In this document: one piece after another, positions 59,524 to 64,000 of the stretch | Layout of the letters: each line of letters begins with the position of its first letter | Position numbering within the stretch: position 1 is the first letter of the stretch | From: an uncultured Parabacteroides sp. | GTDB taxonomy: Bacteria; Bacteroidota; Bacteroidia; Bacteroidales; Tannerellaceae | DNA: 64,000 bases | NCBI GenBank assembly: GCA_949289155.1 | Contig: CASEMX010000014.1 | Coordinates: 17,721 to 81,720, forward strand | Direction of reading: 5' to 3' | Program-made: the position numbers and the translations under genes | The notes under the pieces: model-generated | Database searches by the model: none | The model's input: only the letters and a program-made list of their open reading frames with translations | Told to the model about the DNA's origin: nothing

Positions 59524-60876
59524 ATGGCAGAGTATAGAGACATGAGCAAGCAGGAGGTACTCTTGTTGAGGCGGAAATTGGATTTGTTGTTGAGAACGGG
59601 GAAATTGCTGGTTGAGAGTGCGGCAGATACCAACCGAATCGACCGGAACATGAAGCGGGTCGCCGCTTTCTTGGGAATTCCCGAAGATAAACTTCATTTG
59701 GATATCCGTTGGTCGATGATTATGGTGAATGTAAGTGATGAAGCTCATTCTTTTTCGAAATTCCAGAAATGTGAGAAGCATGGGATTAATATGACGGCAA
59801 TTACAGAAATCAGCAAATTGTCGTGGCGTGCAATCGAACAGGATTATTCGTTGGACCGATATGAAGAGGAATTGGAGAGAATCGCTAAACAACCGCGTAA
59901 TTATAAACCTTATCTGGTAGCGATTTGTGCCGGTTTTGCTTGTGGTGGCTTCTGTAAATTGTTCGGAGGCGATTGGATTGCTTTTTTGTTTGCGTCTATT
60001 TGTGCTTTTGCAGGTTTCCGGATTCGGGCGCGTTGCATGGAATTTGGCATCAATGCCTATATGAGCATGGCGATAGCGGCATTCATCTCGACCTGTTTGG
60101 CTTATTTGACTTCGCTGACCGATTGGTCTGCCACGCCTTATCATTCGTTGTTGGCTTGCGCTCTGTTTATTGTTCCCGGCGTACCATTAATCAATTTTGT
60201 CGATGATATGTTGGATAACTTCTTGCTGGTGGGTATTACGCGGGCGGCGAATACGGTGATGATGATTGGAGCGATGGCTTTTGGTATTGCTTTTGCCTTG
60301 CGGCTCTTCGTAATGAATGATGTAACGATAGACCATAAATTCAGTGAACTGAGCATGGTTCCTCATGACCCTTATTACGTTTATGCGATTGCCGCCGCTA
60401 TTTCAGCCATGGGCTTCTCGATGATATTCAATATTCAGCGCCGGTTGTTGTGGGTGGTCGCTTTAGGCGGAATTCTGGCGGTTTGCACCCGCAATTTCGT
60501 AAATTTTGAATTAGGCTACGGTCCGGTGGTCGGCTCGTTCATGGGGAGCTTCGTGGTCAGCTTGATTGCGGTAAAAGCAGTTTATTGGTTCGACGTACCC
60601 AATCACGTGCTCACGATTCCTTCCGTTATCCCGATGATTCCGGGTGTGTTGATGTACCGCTCGCTGTTGGCTTTTATCAATATGCACGGCGTGGTCGGTG
60701 AGGTGACGAATGCCTTTTATAATGGAATTAACTCGGCATTGATTATTTTCTGCATCTCTTTGGGAGTTGCCGTACCGAATATCTTTGCCCGACGTTACAT
60801 TGCGAAAGACCGGCGTCGCCTCTTGGAGCAGGAGTTGCAGAAGCGCAGAGAACGCGGAAAGTTTATAGAATGGTAA
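59524..60876 (+). CDS. Threonine/serine exporter, ThrE family
   Basis: The 450-residue protein has a cytoplasmic N-terminal domain of about 120 residues (LDLLLRTGKLLVESAADTNRIDRNMKRVAAFLGIP ... LHLDIRWSMIMVNV) that is the ThrE/DUF1212 domain, then about ten membrane helices in two groups. Named cases export threonine and serine. Both the DUF1212 half and the smaller C-terminal half (VNFELGYGPVVGSFMGSFVVSLIAV, LTIPSVIPMIPGVLMYRSL) are fused in one chain here, as in Corynebacterium ThrE. The start is the ATG at 59524 behind a good promoter; 59542 is possible. The GNAT-nitrilase gene follows 16 bp later. Confidence 0.9.
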   Translation: MAEYRDMSKQEVLLLRRKLDLLLRTGKLLVESAADTNRIDRNMKRVAAFLGIPEDKLHLDIRWSMIMVNVSDEAHSFSKFQKCEKHGINMTAITEISKLSWRAIEQDYSLDRYEEELERIAKQPRNYKPYLVAICAGFACGGFCKLFGGDWIAFLFASICAFAGFRIRARCMEFGINAYMSMAIAAFISTCLAYLTSLTDWSATPYHSLLACALFIVPGVPLINFVDDMLDNFLLVGITRAANTVMMIGAMAFGIAFALRLFVMNDVTIDHKFSELSMVPHDPYYVYAIAAAISAMGFSMIFNIQRRLLWVVALGGILAVCTRNFVNFELGYGPVVGSFMGSFVVSLIAVKAVYWFDVPNHVLTIPSVIPMIPGVLMYRSLLAFINMHGVVGEVTNAFYNGINSALIIFCISLGVAVPNIFARRYIAKDRRRLLEQELQKRRERGKFIEW

Positions 60877-60892
60877 ATAAGTATATATTGTG

Positions 60893-62431
60893 ATGGAACA
60901 ACATTCGCAGAACATTAACAAGGTCATCGTGCGTCCGTTGCAGATGGCCGATTACAAGCAGTTAGCTCAGTCGTTCAGACGGGTTTATTCGGATGGTTCG
61001 GATGTCTTCTGGACGCGCGAGCAAATTGAGAAATTGTTGACTATTTTCCCTGAAGGGCAGGTGGTCACGGTGGTGGATAATAAAATAGTAGGTTGTGCGC
61101 TTTCTATCATAGTAGATTATGACAGAGTAAAGAATGACCACACGTACGCCGACGTGACGGGGCAGGAAACTTTCAACACGCATAACCCGAAGGGAAATAT
61201 CCTCTATGGTATCGAGGTTTTTGTGCACCCTGAGTATCGCGGACTTCGCTTAGCCCGTCGAATGTATGAATACCGCAAGGAGCTGTGCGAAAGTTTGAAT
61301 TTGAAGGCCATCATGTTCGGAGGGCGTATCCCGAACTATCATAAATATGCGGACCAGATGCGGCCGAAGGAATATATCGACAAAGTCCGTAAAAAGGAAA
61401 TCTATGACCCGGTTTTGACCTTCCAGTTGTCCAACGACTTCCACGTGCGCAAGGTGATGACCAATTATTTGCCGAACGACGAAGAATCGAAGCATTATGC
61501 GACGCTTTTGCAGTGGGACAACATCTATTACCAGCCCAAACCGGAGGTAATCGCTTCAAAGACCACAGTCCGGGTAGGATTAGTGCAATGGCAGATGCGT
61601 CCCTACAAGAGCATCAACGATGTATTCGAACAGGTGGAGTTTTTCGTGGATGCCGTGTCGGATTACAAGAGCGACTTCGTGCTCTTCCCGGAATATTTCA
61701 ATGCGCCGTTGATGGCTAAGTTCAACGACAAAAGCGAATCGGAAGCCATCCGCGAATTGGCCCAATACACTGACGAGATTCGTCGGCGCTTCATCGACCT
61801 TGCCATCAGTTACAATATTAATATTATTACAGGCAGTATGCCGCAGCTCCGCGAAGATGGGCTGTACAACGTCGGATTCCTCTGCCGTCGCGACGGGTCG
61901 TATGAAACGTACGAGAAAATCCACATCACCCCGGACGAGGCGAAGAGCTGGGGACTTTCCGGAGGCAAACGCGTCCAGACCTTCGAGACGGACTGCGCGA
62001 AAATTGGCATTCTTATCTGTTATGATGTCGAGTTCCCCGAATTGTCCCGTATCATGGCGGACCAAGGAATGCAGATTCTTTTCGTGCCCTATTTGACCGA
62101 TACGCAGAATGCTTACTCGCGGGTTAAGGTCTGTGCGCACGCCCGTGCCATCGAGAACGAATGTTTTGTTGTCATCGCCGGGAGCGTCGGAAATTTGCCG
62201 CGCGTTCATAACATGGACATCCAGTACGCGCAGTCGGGCGTGTTTACGCCCTGCGATTTTGCATTTCCGACAGACGGTATGCGTGCCGAGGCTACGCCCA
62301 ATACGGAGATGATTCTGGTGTCGGATGTCGATTTGGATTTGTTGAGTGAGCTGCATACCTACGGGAGCGTGCGCAACCTGAAGGACCGCCGCCACGATTT
62401 GTATGAAGTGCGTTTGAAACGGAACCGATGA
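60893..62431 (+). CDS. GNAT acetyltransferase-carbon-nitrogen hydrolase (nitrilase superfamily) fusion
   Basis: The 512-residue cytoplasmic protein has two parts. Residues 10-200 form a GNAT fold (VIVRPLQMADYKQLAQSFRRVY ... NILYGIEVFVHPEYRGLRLARRMYEYRKEL, containing the acetyl-CoA loop). Residues about 225-500 form a nitrilase-superfamily domain with all three catalytic residues: Glu in VLFPEYFNAPL, Lys in YETYEKIHITP and Cys in IGILICYDVEFPELSR. The fusion itself is a known family of unknown substrate; the pairing suggests amide formation and hydrolysis on one metabolite. It sits in an operon with the ThrE exporter. The ATG at 60893 is used; a GTG directly precedes it. Confidence 0.92.
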   Translation: MEQHSQNINKVIVRPLQMADYKQLAQSFRRVYSDGSDVFWTREQIEKLLTIFPEGQVVTVVDNKIVGCALSIIVDYDRVKNDHTYADVTGQETFNTHNPKGNILYGIEVFVHPEYRGLRLARRMYEYRKELCESLNLKAIMFGGRIPNYHKYADQMRPKEYIDKVRKKEIYDPVLTFQLSNDFHVRKVMTNYLPNDEESKHYATLLQWDNIYYQPKPEVIASKTTVRVGLVQWQMRPYKSINDVFEQVEFFVDAVSDYKSDFVLFPEYFNAPLMAKFNDKSESEAIRELAQYTDEIRRRFIDLAISYNINIITGSMPQLREDGLYNVGFLCRRDGSYETYEKIHITPDEAKSWGLSGGKRVQTFETDCAKIGILICYDVEFPELSRIMADQGMQILFVPYLTDTQNAYSRVKVCAHARAIENECFVVIAGSVGNLPRVHNMDIQYAQSGVFTPCDFAFPTDGMRAEATPNTEMILVSDVDLDLLSELHTYGSVRNLKDRRHDLYEVRLKRNR

Positions 62432-62464
62432 CCCTCCCGCAGGGCGATTAAAGCACGAAACGGC

Positions 62465-63838
62465 ATGGCGAAAACAAAAACTGTCTATGTCTGCTCCAAC
62501 TGCGGGGCGGACTCTCCGAAGTGGATTGGCAAATGCCCGAACTGCGGGGAATGGAATACTTATGTGGAAGAAATCGTCTCGCGTGAGCCGGTGGCAACGA
62601 AACGCGGCGGGCAGTCCGGCGGACTCAGCCGGAGCATGCGGCCGGTCCTGTTGCGCGACGTGACTTCCGAAAAGGAGGAGCGTATCGACCTGCTGGACGC
62701 TGAGCTGAACCGGGTGCTGGGCGGCGGATTGGTGCGGGGCTCTCTCGTCCTTATCGGCGGCGAGCCGGGCATCGGCAAATCGACGCTCGTCTTGCAGACC
62801 GTCCTCCGCTTGGCGCGGCTGAAGGTCCTTTACGTCTCCGGCGAAGAAAGCCTCCACCAGCTGAAGATGCGGGCGGACCGGCTCAATCCTGAGAGCCAGA
62901 ATTGTCTGATTCTTTGCGAGACGAATCTGGAGAAGATTTTTTCGGAAGCCGCCGACGCCGTGCCCGATTTGCTGGTCATCGATTCGATACAGACCATCTA
63001 TACAGACGCCGTCGAGTCGTCGCCCGGCAGCGTTTCGCAAGTGCGGGAGTGCAGCGCGGCGATTTTGAAGTACGCCAAGGAGAGCGGCACGCCGGTGCTC
63101 CTGATTGGCCATATTAATAAGGAGGGAAGCATCGCCGGACCGAAAGTGCTCGAACACATCGTCGATACGGTCCTGCAGTTCGAGGGCGACCAGCATTACA
63201 TGTACCGAATCCTTCGCAGCATCAAGAACCGCTTCGGCAGCACGGCGGAGCTCGGAATCTATGAAATGCGCCAGACCGGGTTGCGGGAGGTCGATAATCC
63301 CTCGGAGCTGCTCCTGACCCAGAACCATGAGGGGCTCAGCGGCGTGGCGATTGCCGCTGCCATCGAGGGCATCCGTCCCTTCCTTATCGAGACGCAGGCG
63401 CTGGTCAGTTCGGCGGTCTATGGCACGCCGCAGCGCAGCGCGACCGGATTCGACATCCGCCGCATGAATATGCTGCTCGCCGTCCTCGAAAAGCGCGCCG
63501 GATTCAAGCTCGCGCAGAAGGACGTCTTCCTGAACATCGCCGGCGGGCTGCGGGTCAACGACCCTGCGATAGACCTTGCGGTCATCAGCGCGATTCTCTC
63601 CTCCAGCCTCGATATCACCATCGAACCGGGCATTTGCATGGCGGGCGAGGTGGGGTTGTCCGGCGAAATCCGTCCGGTCAATCGCATCGAACAACGGATA
63701 CTGGAAGCTGAGAAATTAGGGTTCCACCGCATCCTCGTCCCCTATAATAATCTGAAAGAGAGCTTGCCGGCAACGAGGGCAATCGAAATCGTCCAAGTGC
63801 GCAAGGTCGAGGAGGCATTCCGGCAATTATTCAGCTAA
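62465..63838 (+). CDS. radA: DNA repair protein RadA (Sms)
   Basis: The 457-residue protein processes branched recombination intermediates. It has the zinc finger Cys10-x2-Cys13 and Cys24-x2-Cys27 (CSNCGADSPKWIGKCPNCGEW), a RecA-like ATPase with Walker A GGEPGIGKST, and the RadA-specific KNRFG motif. The Lon-like C-terminal domain follows (GLSGVAIAAAIEGIRPFLIETQALVSSAVYGTPQRSATGFDIRR ... GEVGLSGEIRPV). It follows the fusion gene by 33 bp and may be cotranscribed. The gene is GC-rich compared with the ThrE-type gene upstream. A strong terminator lies at 63844-63872. Confidence 0.96.
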   Translation: MAKTKTVYVCSNCGADSPKWIGKCPNCGEWNTYVEEIVSREPVATKRGGQSGGLSRSMRPVLLRDVTSEKEERIDLLDAELNRVLGGGLVRGSLVLIGGEPGIGKSTLVLQTVLRLARLKVLYVSGEESLHQLKMRADRLNPESQNCLILCETNLEKIFSEAADAVPDLLVIDSIQTIYTDAVESSPGSVSQVRECSAAILKYAKESGTPVLLIGHINKEGSIAGPKVLEHIVDTVLQFEGDQHYMYRILRSIKNRFGSTAELGIYEMRQTGLREVDNPSELLLTQNHEGLSGVAIAAAIEGIRPFLIETQALVSSAVYGTPQRSATGFDIRRMNMLLAVLEKRAGFKLAQKDVFLNIAGGLRVNDPAIDLAVISAILSSSLDITIEPGICMAGEVGLSGEIRPVNRIEQRILEAEKLGFHRILVPYNNLKESLPATRAIEIVQVRKVEEAFRQLFS

Positions 63839-63843
63839 AAGAC

Positions 63844-63872
63844 AGCCGCTCCCCCAAAGGGCGGCTTTTTTT
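63844..63872 (+). terminator. Terminator after radA
   Basis: Stem AGCCGC (63844-63849) with GCGGCT (63861-63866), followed by a run of T. The last 128 bases of the window hold short GC-rich repeats but no feature I can name. Confidence 0.8.
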
Positions 63873-64000
63873 GTGCCGGAAATCAGTTGCCCGCGTTGCG
63901 TGGAGGTTTATTCTTGTGGGAAAACAGTCGGCGGCGGAGCCGTCGAACGATGCTTAACCGTTGGCGAGCAGCGCGAGCCTGCGGTAGGCTGCCGGTGTAT

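Noticed and set aside
61580-63694. 704-codon frame opposite the nitrilase fusion and radA
   Set aside because: Spans two well-supported genes on the other strand; composition is that of an antisense shadow.
63873-64000. tRNA or start of another gene at the right edge
   Set aside because: GC-rich short repeats only; no cloverleaf or convincing frame could be traced before the window ends.

Overview
The window is chromosomal DNA from a member of the Bacteroidales, most likely a gut Parabacteroides/Tannerellaceae-type organism. The phylum-level call is firm and the genus is an inference. The signs are: promoter boxes matching the Bacteroidetes TAnnTTTG (-7) consensus in front of most transcription units; a ~286-residue primary sigma factor; DapL-type lysine synthesis; an NrfH nitrite reductase subunit; a DUF6261-type protein; HU-related proteins with Bacteroidetes-specific fusions; and a GH125 mannosidase. 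No phage, plasmid, CRISPR, rRNA or tRNA was found. The content is core housekeeping genes separated by unusually repeat-rich intergenic DNA.

Layout. 1-365: start of nrfH, leaving the window. 930-9334: cutC, then a co-directional run coaX, a barrel-type outer-membrane protein, a TPR protein, lptC, a CNNM/CorC-type membrane protein and a PpiD-like foldase, mostly cell-envelope functions. 9423-15467: nitroreductase, small monooxygenase, YihY, aquaporin Z, TRIC-type channel and a bile-acid-symporter-like transporter. 15848-21675: RmuC, an HU-like/winged-helix protein, an ABC-F ATPase and RecQ. 22295-27989: an RND efflux operon whose pump and outer-membrane channel are one 1506-codon reading frame. 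28386-28744: RNase P RNA. 28769-36744: zinc metallopeptidase, a PurF-type amidotransferase, dapF-dapL, the primary sigma factor and a DegQ/HtrA protease. 37062-42902: an HU-TM-SPOR protein diverging from the late cobalamin genes cbiB, cobU, cobT, cobS and cobC, with an S4-domain gene inserted. 42926-46680: ECF sigma factor with two small envelope proteins, a cyclophilin and a MATE pump. 46847-48860: queD-queE-holB. 49138-52789: recJ-recQ overlapping pair. 53358-63838: DUF6261 protein, MscS channel, GH125, AspT/YidE-type transporter, ThrE-type exporter, GNAT-nitrilase fusion and RadA.

The most unusual signals are not ordinary genes. (1) The RND pump-outer membrane factor fusion keeps a complete lipoprotein signal and lipobox at the internal junction, which suggests a polyprotein split by lipoprotein processing. 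(2) At least eight intergenic arrays have repeat periods of 41, 42 or 21 bp, that is four or two turns of B-DNA. They are built from hairpins, and in one array the stems vary while pairing is kept. Two of these families occur twice at essentially identical length with inverted-repeat ends (242 bp and 272-274 bp), which resembles small non-autonomous mobile elements. The 21-bp family sits between divergent genes, while most 41/42-bp arrays sit beyond gene 3' ends.
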